Positions 54,663 to 62,820 of a stretch of 64,000 bases of DNA are shown here, piece after piece. How positions within the stretch are numbered: position 1 is the stretch's first letter; each line of letters begins with the position of its first letter. Origin of the DNA: JAMOBE01 sp039908285 (GTDB taxonomy: Bacteria; Pseudomonadota; Alphaproteobacteria; Rhodospirillales; Rhodospirillaceae); contig JAMOBE010000001.1 of assembly GCA_039908285.1 (NCBI GenBank), forward strand, positions 28,244 to 92,243. Reading direction: 5' to 3'. Made by a program: the position numbers and the translations under genes. The notes below the pieces were generated by a model. It made no database searches and was not told the DNA's origin. It saw nothing but the letters and a program-made list of their open reading frames with translations.

Positions 54663-55469
54663 TCAGGACTCGACGGTCTCGATAACCTTGCCGTCGGGGG
54701 CGAAGAGGACGGCGGCGAGGGGGCCGCCGAAGCCGCAGCCGGTGTCCACGGTGGCGGTGTACTTGCCGACCAGCACGCCCTTCTGCCGGCGGGTAAAGCC
54801 GCGGACGACCCGGCGGAAACCCGAGTAGGGCTGGTGGATGGCGGTGAAGGTCTGGCTGCTCCACCAGAAGCTGTCGCTCTGTTCCGACAGCGGTCGACTG
54901 GGGTCGATGCCGGCGTGGACGAACAGCAGGCCATCGTCGGCCGAATAGGCGGCGTGGCGCAGCACGCTCATGAGCTGGGGATGGCCGTCGTTGGCATTGA
55001 GTTTGTCCCGCAGCCCGCCCGTCCAGCGGCTGAGAGCCACCGGCCCCTCGGCGGCGGCGGCCAGTCCCTCGCCCGGCTGACCGCCATAGGCGGCGATGGT
55101 CGCTCCGACTCCCTGGTCGAGCATCCACGTCAGCACCTGCCGGGGATTGGGGGCGATGTGGATCTGCAGCAGCTTGCGCCACATCTCCTCCTGGGCGCCC
55201 CGCAGGAACACGATGTCCTCCGGCGCCAGGCCGTCGATGCGGGCCAGCAGGCCGCGGCGGAACAGCAGCATCTCGTTGACGGTTCCGCGCACGTCGGGGC
55301 CTCGGCCGAAATAGTTGCCGAGATAGACCAGATGATCACCGGGCTGGAAAAGGGACTCGAGCTTGCGGTGAAGCGCGGCGAGACGTTCGGTCTCGCCGTG
55401 CACCGCCCCCACCGCCCACACCCGAGCACCGCCACGGAGCGTCGCGAATATGTTATCGGATACCATCAT
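54663..55469 (-). CDS. Ser/Thr-phosphatase-fold protein with lost catalytic residues
   Basis: This 268-residue protein follows the bacterial PPP-type metallophosphoesterase plan, but the metal-binding motifs are replaced. GDxHG is GAVHG (A22 for Asp), GDxxDRG is GNYFGRG (N52, G55 for Asp) and GNHE is GAQE (A92, Q93 for Asn, His). The later HAGIDP (His kept) and DTGCGFGGPLAAVLF blocks remain. The fold is thus probably intact while phosphatase activity is probably lost, suggesting a binding or regulatory role. It is convergent with gph and upstream, on the same strand, of nothing obvious; carD is 73 bases away. Confidence 0.82.
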   Translation of the reverse strand: MMVSDNIFATLRGGARVWAVGAVHGETERLAALHRKLESLFQPGDHLVYLGNYFGRGPDVRGTVNEMLLFRRGLLARIDGLAPEDIVFLRGAQEEMWRKLLQIHIAPNPRQVLTWMLDQGVGATIAAYGGQPGEGLAAAAEGPVALSRWTGGLRDKLNANDGHPQLMSVLRHAAYSADDGLLFVHAGIDPSRPLSEQSDSFWWSSQTFTAIHQPYSGFRRVVRGFTRRQKGVLVGKYTATVDTGCGFGGPLAAVLFAPDGKVIETVES

Positions 55470-55542
55470 GTCCAGGCCTGGGTCTCTCCTCGAGTCCGTG
55501 TCCGATTCCCGGACGGACCCTTAGGCCGGTGCGTGGTGGCAG

Positions 55543-56040
55543 TCAAGCGGCTTCCAGGAGCTTTTCAAGATTTTCCTTGGCGGCCTCGGTATCGATCTGC
55601 TCCACCGCGGCCAGTTCGCAGGCGAGCCGTTCCAGCGCCTGCTCATAGATCTGGCGTTCGCTGTACGACTGCTCGGGCTGGGTCGCGGTACGGTGCAGAT
55701 CCCGAACCACCTCGGCGATGGAAACCGGGTCGCCGGAATTGATCTTGGCCTCGTACTCCTGGGCGCGCCGGCTCCACATGGTACGCTTGACGCGCGCCCG
55801 GCCACGCAGGGTGGTGAGGGCGGTGTCCATGACCTTGCGGGTCGACAGCTTGCGCAGTCCGGAGTTCTTGGCCTTGGAAATGGGGACGCGCAACGTCATG
55901 CGGTCGCGCTCGAAGCGGATCACGAACAGATCCAGTTCGATTCCTCCAATGGTCTGGGTCTCGATTTCGATCACCCGGCCGACCCCGTGGGTCGGATACA
56001 CGACGAAATCACCAGAGATGTACGGCAGCTCTCTCGACAT
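55543..56040 (-). CDS. carD: CarD-family RNA polymerase-binding regulator
   Basis: This 165-residue protein has an N-terminal CarD/TRCF RNA-polymerase-interaction domain (about 8-65, FVVYPTHGVGRVIEIETQTI, GIELDLFVIRFERDRMTLRV) and a helical C-terminal DNA-binding part (KVMDTALTTLRGRARVKRTM, MWSRRAQEYEAKINSGDPVS, SERQIYEQALERLACELAAV). CarD stabilises open promoter complexes, notably at rRNA promoters. It is alone; the 743-base gap upstream (56041-56783) holds its promoter. Confidence 0.93.
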   Translation of the reverse strand: MSRELPYISGDFVVYPTHGVGRVIEIETQTIGGIELDLFVIRFERDRMTLRVPISKAKNSGLRKLSTRKVMDTALTTLRGRARVKRTMWSRRAQEYEAKINSGDPVSIAEVVRDLHRTATQPEQSYSERQIYEQALERLACELAAVEQIDTEAAKENLEKLLEAA

Positions 56041-56783
56041 GCGTTCTTCTCGTGTTCTGAGTACTCGAAAAAATCCACGCCCTGGATGGGTGACGTGTGT
56101 CCATCATGTGTGCGTCCGGCGCATCGACGAGCTTCACCGCGCCAAGACCATGGCCCCCATCGGGCTTTTCAGGTCTCCGTAAGGCGCCGGATCGCGAATG
56201 GATACTCGTCCGCACCCCCCTCTCCCGGTCGGGCCCCGCTTTCCCGGGCCCTGCTTTCCCGGGGGGGCTTACGCACCCCCCGAGGAACGAGGCCACGACA
56301 AGCGAGCCACCGTGCACGCCAATTGCTTCATGGCGCCCACGGGCCACTGACCCGCGACTCAAGGCCATTCCCTCGTCAAAGCTCTATTAAGAAGGCTCGC
56401 CGGGGATGTTCCGGCGAACCCGTCCCTTATACCACGATATGTGTCCGAATAACACTGAAAAAAGCGTAGATGCACTGCGACATATGGTTGCGGTAGGCCA
56501 TCAGGTGGCATCCGACGGTGCGAGGCTCAGACGTGCCGTCATCCGGCCCTGTCCTTCATCTGGTTGGTGTCCGGGGGAGAATAACATCCGATAGTGATCC
56601 AAAACCATCGTGTCCTTGGTTTCGGCGGGTGATGGGCCTGGTCCGAGCGATCTCGCCGGCCTTCGTCCGTATCCACTGGCTGCGACGTCCGTGATCCGGA
56701 GTCACGGCTGACGGCATTTCTTGCGATCCTGTGGTGGTCTGGTGTAGATACGGCGAGCAACCGGGGAAACGAAGCGGACGGAC
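56041..56783. other. 743-bp intergenic region without a supportable gene
   Basis: I see no convincing protein or RNA gene. It holds direct repeats of GGCCC(C/T)GCTTTCCCGGG around 56236-56268, a C-run (56270-56282) and AT-richer sequence at 56400-56480. The divergent carD and cheZ promoters should lie at the two ends. Short open frames on both strands have codon use unlike the neighbours and no start sites worth naming. Confidence 0.5.
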
Positions 56784-57527
56784 ATGACCAGGAAGCTTTT
56801 CTCGGCGGAGCGGCGCCTGCTGTCCCAGGGGACGGAACGGGACGACACGGGGCCGACGATCGCCGACATTCTCGCCGCGGTCGCCGCCCTCAGGGAGGAC
56901 GTGCGGGCCATCGGCGCGGTCGCGGCTACGACCGCGTTCGTCACACCGCCTTCCCCCCCTTCCCCTCAGCCGGCGGCGGTCGAGGACGTGAAGGGACCCG
57001 AGCGAAATCGCGAGGTGATGCACCTTCGCTCCGAGCTTCAGGCGCTGGTCAACAGCATTCATCAGACCAAGGTCGAGATCGCCACCCTCCGCCCCACCAC
57101 CAGCGAGGTTGATCGTCTGACGGTGGTGAGCAATGAACTGGATGCCGTGGTGTCGGCGACCGAAACCGCCACGCAGATCATTCTCGACTCGGCCGAGCAC
57201 GTGGACACCGCCGCGACCGCCATCCAGTCCCTCAGTTCCGACCCGGCCGTCTCCCGCCTTGTCGATGAGATCAAGGAACACGTGATCGCCATCTTCGAGG
57301 CCTGCAACTTCCAGGACATCACCGGCCAGCGCATCACCAAGGTCGTCAACACCCTGCTGTTCATCGAGGAACGGGTGGAGGCGATGATCGACATCTGGGG
57401 CCGCGACAGCTTCCAGGAACTGCCGCCGCCCGAGGACGAGGGTCTCCTCGACGAGGATGCGAAGCTGCTCAACGGACCGCAGCTCGGTGCCATCAGCCAG
57501 GACGATATCGACCGCCTGTTCGGCTGA
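56784..57527 (+). CDS. cheZ: CheZ, CheY-phosphate phosphatase
   Basis: This 247-residue mostly helical protein carries the CheZ active-site helix FEACNFQDITGQRITKVV near residues 171-188, with Gln177/Gln182 in the FQDxTGQ motif that dephosphorylates CheY. The extreme C-terminus SQDDIDRLFG is the usual CheY-tethering peptide, attached through an acidic linker (ELPPPEDEGLLDEDA). The N-terminal half has a Pro-rich linker and a long coiled helix (LQALVNSIHQTKVEIATL). It is not in a chemotaxis cluster, but motAB and a CheY-like receiver are in the same window. Confidence 0.9.
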   Translation: MTRKLFSAERRLLSQGTERDDTGPTIADILAAVAALREDVRAIGAVAATTAFVTPPSPPSPQPAAVEDVKGPERNREVMHLRSELQALVNSIHQTKVEIATLRPTTSEVDRLTVVSNELDAVVSATETATQIILDSAEHVDTAATAIQSLSSDPAVSRLVDEIKEHVIAIFEACNFQDITGQRITKVVNTLLFIEERVEAMIDIWGRDSFQELPPPEDEGLLDEDAKLLNGPQLGAISQDDIDRLFG

Positions 57528-57705
57528 ACCGGTTCATCTTCTTCCCCGTCCCGTTCTTCTCCGTCCCGGATCTGTCCATGCAGCCATGCCCAAAGTGCGT
57601 GGCTGTTCGCGGGGCGCTTGTGCTATACGATGCCCAAAAGAGATGCCAAAAAAAGAGTATGGAGACGTCCACCCATCCCGAGATTGAAGAAAGGGGTCAG
57701 GGTTC

Positions 57706-58398
57706 ATGAGTCTACCAGATGTCCAGGAGGCCCTCCGGGCAATGGTTCAGGTCGCCTCCGCGGAAAACAGACATGCCATGTCGGGCCTGCCGGACCGTCC
57801 CGTCGTCGCCATCTCCCGAGACCATGGGTCGGGCGGAGATATCATCGGTGCCATGCTGGCCCAGCGCCTGGGGGTGCCGGCCTATGACGGCATCATTCTC
57901 GACAAGATCGCCGAGCGACTGAAGACGGAACCGGAGTCCCTCCGGGCCATCGACGAGGGCGTGGGGGAGGCCCGCGACCTGTGGCTCTACCGCATGGTCA
58001 CCGGCGTCGACGTCAGCCCCGGCACCTACCGCCGGCACCTGGTCAACGTGATCCTCAGTCTGTCCAAACTGGGCGGGGTGATCTTCGACCGTGGCGCCCA
58101 CGTGATTCTGTCCACCAGTGCCGCCCTGCGAGTGCGCATCACCGGCTCGCCGGAGGCCTGCGCCGAACGGGTGGCCGCCGACGAGAAGATCGACCGGGAG
58201 ACGGCGGTGCGCCGGATCGAGGAGGTCAACCACAACCATGGCAAGTTCGTGTGGGACATGTTCGAGTCCCGGATGAACGACCCCACGGCCTTCGACATCG
58301 TCGTCAACACCGACCGCCTGACCGACCACGAGAACGTGGTCGAGATGCTGATCTCCGCCTATCGGGCCATCGGCCAGGGCAACATGAACGGACGATAG
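57706..58398 (+). CDS. Cytidylate kinase-like family protein
   Basis: This 230-residue P-loop protein carries VVAISRDHGSGGDIIGAMLA, a kinase loop of the cytidylate-kinase-like type in which GSGG stands in for classic Walker A. Its LAQRLGVPAYDGIILDKIAE, NVILSLSKLGGVIFDRGAHV and VRITGSPEACAERVAADEKI match the same family. These are distinct from housekeeping Cmk, and the substrate is unknown. The preceding gap 57528-57705 has no other gene. It is the last ordinary gene before the toxin-cassette island. Confidence 0.82.
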   Translation: MSLPDVQEALRAMVQVASAENRHAMSGLPDRPVVAISRDHGSGGDIIGAMLAQRLGVPAYDGIILDKIAERLKTEPESLRAIDEGVGEARDLWLYRMVTGVDVSPGTYRRHLVNVILSLSKLGGVIFDRGAHVILSTSAALRVRITGSPEACAERVAADEKIDRETAVRRIEEVNHNHGKFVWDMFESRMNDPTAFDIVVNTDRLTDHENVVEMLISAYRAIGQGNMNGR

Positions 58399-58467
58399 CC
58401 GCCGCCCGGTCGGCGGAACCAAAAGGGAGGCTGCCTCGCGACCAATGGCGACCGGGTTCCGCCGCGG

Positions 58468-58650
58468 GTGGGGCGGATCAGGATCGGGAACTTCCGTGTT
58501 GTGCGGAACGTCACGTTCGCCGACCTGACGCCGCTGTCCGTGCTGCTCGGCGCCAACGGCGGCGGCAAGTCGACCGTGTTCGGCGTCTTCGCCTTTCTCG
58601 CCGACTGCTTCGCCGAGGGACTGCGGCGGTGGTGGTCGGTGGGGAGATAG
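58468..58650 (+). pseudogene. N-terminal fragment of a RecF/SMC-like AAA ATPase
   Basis: Sixty codons encode the start of an AAA-family ATPase: IRIGNFRVVRNVTFADLTPL followed by SVLLGANGGGKSTVFGVFAF, with Walker A GANGGGKST. The rest of the protein (several hundred residues in relatives) is missing. At about 58630 the sequence switches to antisense toxin-core DNA (GGTGGTCGGTGGGGAGATAG), which also supplies the stop. It is therefore a gene truncated by the cassette array. Confidence 0.8.
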
Positions 58651-58950
58651 GACAGGATTCCACTGGCGAGGCCGTTGGCGCGACGCTCGTCGAAATCGCG
58701 CATCTGGGCGACGATGTCACGGGCCTTGGCGATGGCCGGGGCGCCGCGATCGACGATGTCCAGGGCGGTGAATTTCGGCACCTCGCCGTCCTGGCCATAG
58801 CGCCGCAGCACCTGGACGGTGCGGCTGTTGGCGCCGAAGTCCTCGGCGTCGATCTCTGGCCGTCGATGGGAAGGAGCGTCACCGGCGGCGGGCCGAAGAC
58901 GATGGAGCCCTTCTCGCCGCGCGCCAGGCGCTGGTGATGGTCCTCCACCT
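58632..58950 (-). repeat. Toxin core copy A (no tip), truncated
   Basis: About 319 bp nearly identical to copies B (60875-61046) and C (62744-63012). On the minus strand one frame gives HQRLARGEKGSIVFGPPPVT; after one shift another gives RPEIDAEDFGAN, then VLRRYGQDGEVPKFTALDIV, AIAKARDIVAQMRDFDERRA and NGLASGILSYLPTD, ending at the ATPase junction. No toxin tip follows. The frame change lies in GACGGCCAGAGATCGAC and is shared with copy C, so this copy cannot encode a continuous product. Confidence 0.75.
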
Positions 58951-58971
58951 AAGAGTGAGGATGGGCAAAAT

Positions 58972-59376
58972 TCAAAGCCATGCTGCAAACAATACCCTGA
59001 TGACGATATATGCGCTGAAAATGGCAGTAGAAATTGAAAGCGCAATATATGAAATGATGATGAGCCATACATTGTATTTTTTCACAGCAGCCTCAACGTA
59101 CTTGCCGAAATAATACGCGATTGGAACGATGAATATGAATTGGGCAACAATGATTTGTATTTTCGTAGAATCGTCGATACACATAATGACAGCGGTATCG
59201 ATAAGTCCAGACAGCGAATTAGGAAAAAGCAATTCCAGAGCATCAGAAGCGAAGTGACCGATGTAGCGAATATTCCGCCAGACCCCATCGCCGCGTACAT
59301 ATCTATCAATAATTGATGTAAGCACGAACAAAACAGAAATGGCGACAAATATATACCGAACTCGCCTGATTCCCAT
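58972..59376 (-). CDS. Membrane protein, candidate immunity protein (second after tip B)
   Basis: This 134-residue hydrophobic protein has three membrane segments (YIFVAISVLFVLTSII, IIVAQFIFIVPIAYYF, IIISYIALSISTAIFSAYIV). AGGAGGGG lies 7 bases before ATG 59376, a strong ribosome site. The AT-rich composition differs from the chromosome. It lies 80 bases after the first candidate immunity gene and just before core copy A. This is the position occupied by immunity genes in polymorphic-toxin arrays, but the family is unknown. Confidence 0.6.
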   Translation of the reverse strand: MGIRRVRYIFVAISVLFVLTSIIDRYVRGDGVWRNIRYIGHFASDALELLFPNSLSGLIDTAVIMCIDDSTKIQIIVAQFIFIVPIAYYFGKYVEAAVKKYNVWLIIISYIALSISTAIFSAYIVIRVLFAAWL

Positions 59377-59456
59377 AACACGCCCCTCCTGATATTTGCG
59401 ATAGGCAGCTTGTTATTTCATCGGCAATATTAATTTATGATATATCTCTTCGTATA

Positions 59457-59939
59457 TTATCTCATATATTGGATGATCATCGTCAATGGGCATGTCATTT
59501 TTGTCAGTATTATATCGGCGAAATCTGCGACCATATGGAACGGGCTTTCTTTGCCTATCTTCATGTAGAAGAATGAGCTAATACCAGTATAGTTAATGCG
59601 GTCTTGAAAAACGTAGAACAAATTTATTCCATTATTTTGCAACTCGGTTGTATATGGTCCAAAACCAAAAAGAATGTTACCATCGTAAAATTCAATTTCT
59701 ACGTCAACACGCCCCTCTTTAGGAACGTAAACGCACACACGGTATCCGTCGAATTGAGCCAAAGAGCCACGCCACAGCACTTCATCTCCGAATTTGACAT
59801 CAACTCTCGGAATGCGTTTGGTTGTGCCATTGATGAGAATCACTGTTTCTGTCCAGCACGGAAACGCCATTAGCGCGGTAAACGCTCCTAGTGAAAGGAC
59901 CATGACGAAAAGCGCTCTGATCCATCGCCGTTTCGTCAT
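59457..59939 (-). CDS. Candidate immunity protein for toxin tip B
   Basis: This 160-residue protein starts at ATG 59939 with GAGG upstream. Its N-terminal membrane/signal helix (RALFVMVLSLGAFTALMAFP) is followed by a beta-rich part (TVILINGTTKRIPRVDVKFG, VCVYVPKEGRVDVEIEFYDG) and a hydrophobic end. It begins 36 bases after the stop of the DUF6973-like toxin tip. The composition is AT-rich, typical of acquired immunity genes. No family is recognised; the function follows from position only. Confidence 0.6.
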   Translation of the reverse strand: MTKRRWIRALFVMVLSLGAFTALMAFPCWTETVILINGTTKRIPRVDVKFGDEVLWRGSLAQFDGYRVCVYVPKEGRVDVEIEFYDGNILFGFGPYTTELQNNGINLFYVFQDRINYTGISSFFYMKIGKESPFHMVADFADIILTKMTCPLTMIIQYMR

Positions 59940-59975
59940 GGTTGCCTCATGATCGAGTCAGGAGCCGTTCAATTC

Positions 59976-60935
59976 TTATCGATTGATATAACCGCCCCTG
60001 GGTGGAAATTTCAAGTGCGCTGGCGTCTTCTCCAGAACAAACGGTTGCAACTGAAACTTGCCATCCTTCATGGCCTCGCGAATGACCTCCTCTGGGGCGC
60101 GGCCTTGATTTTTTGGATCGCGAGCAAGATCGGAGGCGGCACGATTGTTATAGAGGTCCATCAATCGCTCTCCATCCTCGTTTTTGCTTGTAATCTCGTG
60201 ACCGTCTCCAAAGGCCCTGGCTGCCTCCGGACCCAACTCCTGCGTCATCCGGTAACTCCAAAGGGCGTGACGAAAGGCATCAGCTTCACCGTTATGAATG
60301 CTATCCTTGGGGAAATCCCCATTATTGATTGCATTTCTTGCAGCTTCCATTGCTTCGTTACTCAGCGCATTCGCTTTGATCGCCTTCAATGGGCTTCCGG
60401 CGGCAGCCTCCCACTGCCCTGGCGTCTGGTCTGGATCAAAACCAAGGTCTCTATATATTGTCTGAGGATCGACCGGATCGTTGGTTGGTGGACGAAGCAT
60501 CCCTTCCTTTTGGTCAGGCGGGGACGGGGGCTGTCTCGGCGCCTTGTCATCGGTGGAGTCGGGTGGTGTGGCCGTGTCCTGTTCCGACCGTTGCTCCGAT
60601 CCCTCGGAATTGCTGGGGGGAATTTCCGCCGTCTGTTGCTCCTGCGGTTTTTGCGGCTCGTCATTGGTCGGAGTCTCGTTCTGCTGCGGCTTCTCCGACT
60701 CGCCGCCCGTGGTGGTCTCGGACTCCTGGGGTTTCTTGTCCTCGTTGGAGGAACTCTGGCCCAGGGTATCGTCGCCGGCGGTGCCGGCGAGGGTGTCGGG
60801 GGCGATGGACTTGACCCCGAAAGGCAGGGGTTTGGGCGGGGCGCCGCCGAGGAAGGCGCGGCGGTGGTCGTCGGTGGGGAGGTAGGACAGAATTCCACTG
60901 GCGAGGCCGTTGGCCCGACGCTCGTAATCGCGCAT
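59976..60935 (-). CDS. Orphan toxin cassette B: core end, linker and DUF6973-like toxin tip
   Basis: A 319-codon frame from ATG 60935 (MRDYERRANGLASGIL). The first 45 residues are the end of the shared core, including an RTX-like APDTLAGTAGDDTLG. About 100 residues of Glu/Gln/Pro linker nearly match cassette C up to TPPDSTDD. The private tip (about 160-319) has HNGEADAFRHALWSYRMTQE, then GDGHEITSKNEDGERLMDLY, the E-x-DAFRH...HE...MDLxN pattern of DUF6973 domains found in polymorphic toxins. Upstream, an in-frame TGA and a deletion in the core mean it lacks a secretion N-terminus; it probably serves as a silent tip. Confidence 0.7.
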   Translation of the reverse strand: MRDYERRANGLASGILSYLPTDDHRRAFLGGAPPKPLPFGVKSIAPDTLAGTAGDDTLGQSSSNEDKKPQESETTTGGESEKPQQNETPTNDEPQKPQEQQTAEIPPSNSEGSEQRSEQDTATPPDSTDDKAPRQPPSPPDQKEGMLRPPTNDPVDPQTIYRDLGFDPDQTPGQWEAAAGSPLKAIKANALSNEAMEAARNAINNGDFPKDSIHNGEADAFRHALWSYRMTQELGPEAARAFGDGHEITSKNEDGERLMDLYNNRAASDLARDPKNQGRAPEEVIREAMKDGKFQLQPFVLEKTPAHLKFPPRGGYINR

Positions 60936-61046
60936 CTGGGCGACGATGTCACGGGCCTTGGCGATGGCCGTCGATGGGATGGAGCGTCAACAGCGGCGGG
61001 CCGAAGACGATGGAGCCCTTCTCTCCCCGCGCCAGGCACTGGTGAT
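60875..61046 (-). repeat. Toxin core copy B with internal deletion
   Basis: This copy agrees with A and C from the linker side through ATCGCGCATCTGGGCGACGA and GGCCTTGGCGATGGCC. It then jumps directly to GTCGATGGGATGGAGCG, losing about 165 bp present in A and C. The junction falls on TGGCC, which occurs at both ends of the missing segment, so a microhomology deletion is likely. The remainder to 61046 matches copy A (GGCGGGCCGAAGACGATGGA), after which the immunity gene of cassette C begins. Confidence 0.7.
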
Positions 61047-61056
61047 GGTAATGGTC

Positions 61057-61941
61057 TTATTCGAGGGCTTCCAGGTCGGTCAGCCTCAAGATGTCAAGAT
61101 TTGGCCAGTGCCCGCTCAGATCAAGAGCAATCTTACCATCAATGCTTGTCCATCTATTTGGTCCGTCTGCGTTCCATCTTTGTTTAAGACCTGCGTCGCT
61201 CTCATATTCCCAGTTCATACCATATTTCATCATTATATCATAGGCTATTGTGTCTTTTGCGTGCGCGCGCTGTCTGATCAATTCTATCTGCCGGGATAGT
61301 TTCGAAACTGCGGAAAATCGCACCTCTATGTGTTCTGATTCCTTGGAGAGAGTTATCTCCATGGGCGAGCCATCGTCGAATGTCCGGGTGACGGTATCCG
61401 TATAGCCAAGGCATGAGCCGGCGTCGCGAATGGCCTCGAGGGTCTGACGAAGCATCAACGTGTTGATGGATGTCTTCGCGGTGACAGGTTCCGCCAGTCT
61501 CATGATCACTGATCCCGCCAATGCAGCATCCCCGCGGGTTTCGCACACCAGGGTATTCACCTTCGGCACATGGGGATGGCTGGTCTCCCGGCAGGATATG
61601 TCATTTCCAGGAATGACGATGGTCAGATGTCTATTGCCCTTATAACGACAATCGACTTGCATTTCTTCATTGGACGATACAGAACCATCCTCTTCTTCTC
61701 TAAGCTGCACAAAATAGTGATTGAACTCCCTCGTTGCTGAATATCCCCTACGTTTGTCGAGTGGTGCCCCCGGTGCATCCAAGCCTGGCCAATAGGGTGG
61801 ACAAGCGACCAGGAACCCTGGTCGCTTGTCAGAAGCTATCACAGATACTGGCCAACTTGTCACAAAAGTTCCTGTCATCAGCATAATCCATGCTGTAGAC
61901 GACAGTATATTGTACAACGACAAACTTGGCCAAAGCTTCAT
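61057..61941 (-). CDS. Candidate immunity protein for the amidase tip C
   Basis: This 294-residue protein starts at ATG 61941. Its ribosome site AGGA overlaps the TAG stop of toxin cassette C (TAGGA), so the two are translationally coupled. An N-terminal hydrophobic stretch (about 10-35, ILSSTAWIMLMTGTFVTSWP) suggests export to the periplasm, where an inhibitor of a peptidoglycan amidase would be needed. The mature part has at least four Cys (CPPY, DCRYKG, ISCRET, VCETRG). The family is not recognised, so the role is inferred from gene order. Confidence 0.65.
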   Translation of the reverse strand: MKLWPSLSLYNILSSTAWIMLMTGTFVTSWPVSVIASDKRPGFLVACPPYWPGLDAPGAPLDKRRGYSATREFNHYFVQLREEEDGSVSSNEEMQVDCRYKGNRHLTIVIPGNDISCRETSHPHVPKVNTLVCETRGDAALAGSVIMRLAEPVTAKTSINTLMLRQTLEAIRDAGSCLGYTDTVTRTFDDGSPMEITLSKESEHIEVRFSAVSKLSRQIELIRQRAHAKDTIAYDIMMKYGMNWEYESDAGLKQRWNADGPNRWTSIDGKIALDLSGHWPNLDILRLTDLEALE

Positions 61942-61950
61942 TGTATTTTC

Positions 61951-62820
61951 CTATTTGGTGATAACTGAGTATGCACCCGCGTTCTGTTGCGTCTTGGCCC
62001 CAGGAGCGAATGGAATGAAGCGCTTCTGAGTCGGCTGATTACTCCATTGGTCGATAACCTTTATACCCTTCTCACCATTGTTTTCCGCATACTCCAGGAA
62101 TATCGCCGCGTGTTTCCTGTTTCCCTGGTACTTTCCATCCTTGAAGGTCGCGATGGCGGTTCCGGGTTTCAGCGGTGGGCTGTTGGTCGGCGTGATTTTG
62201 GCCCCCTCCCGCCAATCCTTGGTCTGACCGATGCCTGGAACCGCCTGCTTGACCAGAGACACGCACTGACCATTGTTCCCTCCAAGCCCGTCGTCAAGAA
62301 ATTTTCCCTTGTTGTTCTTGAAAAACTGCTCTGGATCCTTGGCGATGAACTCATTATCCTGTTGCATCGCGAGTTGTTCGTCGTCGCTCTGCTCGTCAGG
62401 CGGGGAGTCTGGCAGATCGGACGTCTCGTCATCGGTGGAGTCGGGTGGTGTGGCCGTGTCCTGTTCCGACCGTTGCTCCGATCCCTCGGAATTGCTGGGG
62501 GGAGTTTCCGCCGTCTGTTGCTCCTGCGGCTTTTGCGACTCGTCATTGGTTGGAGTCTCGGTTTCCTGCGTCTTCTCAGACTCGTCGCCTGCGGTGGGCT
62601 CGGACTCCTGGGGTTTCTTTTCCTCCTGTGTAGGCGCCTGGCCCAGGGTATCGTCGCCGGTGGTGCCGGCGAGGTTGTCGGGGGCGATGGACTTGACCCC
62701 GAAAGGCAGGGGTTTGTGCGGGGCGCCGCCGAGGAAGGCGCGGCGGTGCTCGTCGGTGGGGAGATAGGACAGGATTCCACTGGCGAGGCCGTTGGCGCGA
62801 CGCTCGTCGAAATCGCGCAT
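61951..62820 (-). CDS. Orphan toxin cassette C: core end, linker and BPSL0067-like amidase tip
   Basis: Counting from the internal ATG 62820 (MRDFDERRANGLASG), this is 289 codons; the coding-quality frame continues upstream to about 62995 (RPEIDAEDFGAN) without a believable start. After the core end and the Glu/Gln/Pro linker comes a private tip of about 130 residues. It holds NNGQCVSLVKQAVPGIGQTK (candidate nucleophile Cys), PPLKPGTAIATFKDGKYQGN and KHAAIFLEY (candidate His), the pattern of BPSL0067-family NlpC/P60-like peptidoglycan hydrolases. An immunity candidate follows, coupled at the stop codon. Confidence 0.72.
   Translation of the reverse strand: MRDFDERRANGLASGILSYLPTDEHRRAFLGGAPHKPLPFGVKSIAPDNLAGTTGDDTLGQAPTQEEKKPQESEPTAGDESEKTQETETPTNDESQKPQEQQTAETPPSNSEGSEQRSEQDTATPPDSTDDETSDLPDSPPDEQSDDEQLAMQQDNEFIAKDPEQFFKNNKGKFLDDGLGGNNGQCVSLVKQAVPGIGQTKDWREGAKITPTNSPPLKPGTAIATFKDGKYQGNRKHAAIFLEYAENNGEKGIKVIDQWSNQPTQKRFIPFAPGAKTQQNAGAYSVITK

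Noticed and set aside
56009..56469. Open frames on both strands in the carD-cheZ gap.
   Set aside because: No ribosome sites, no recognisable motifs, Arg/Pro/Gly-rich composition from the GC-rich repeats.
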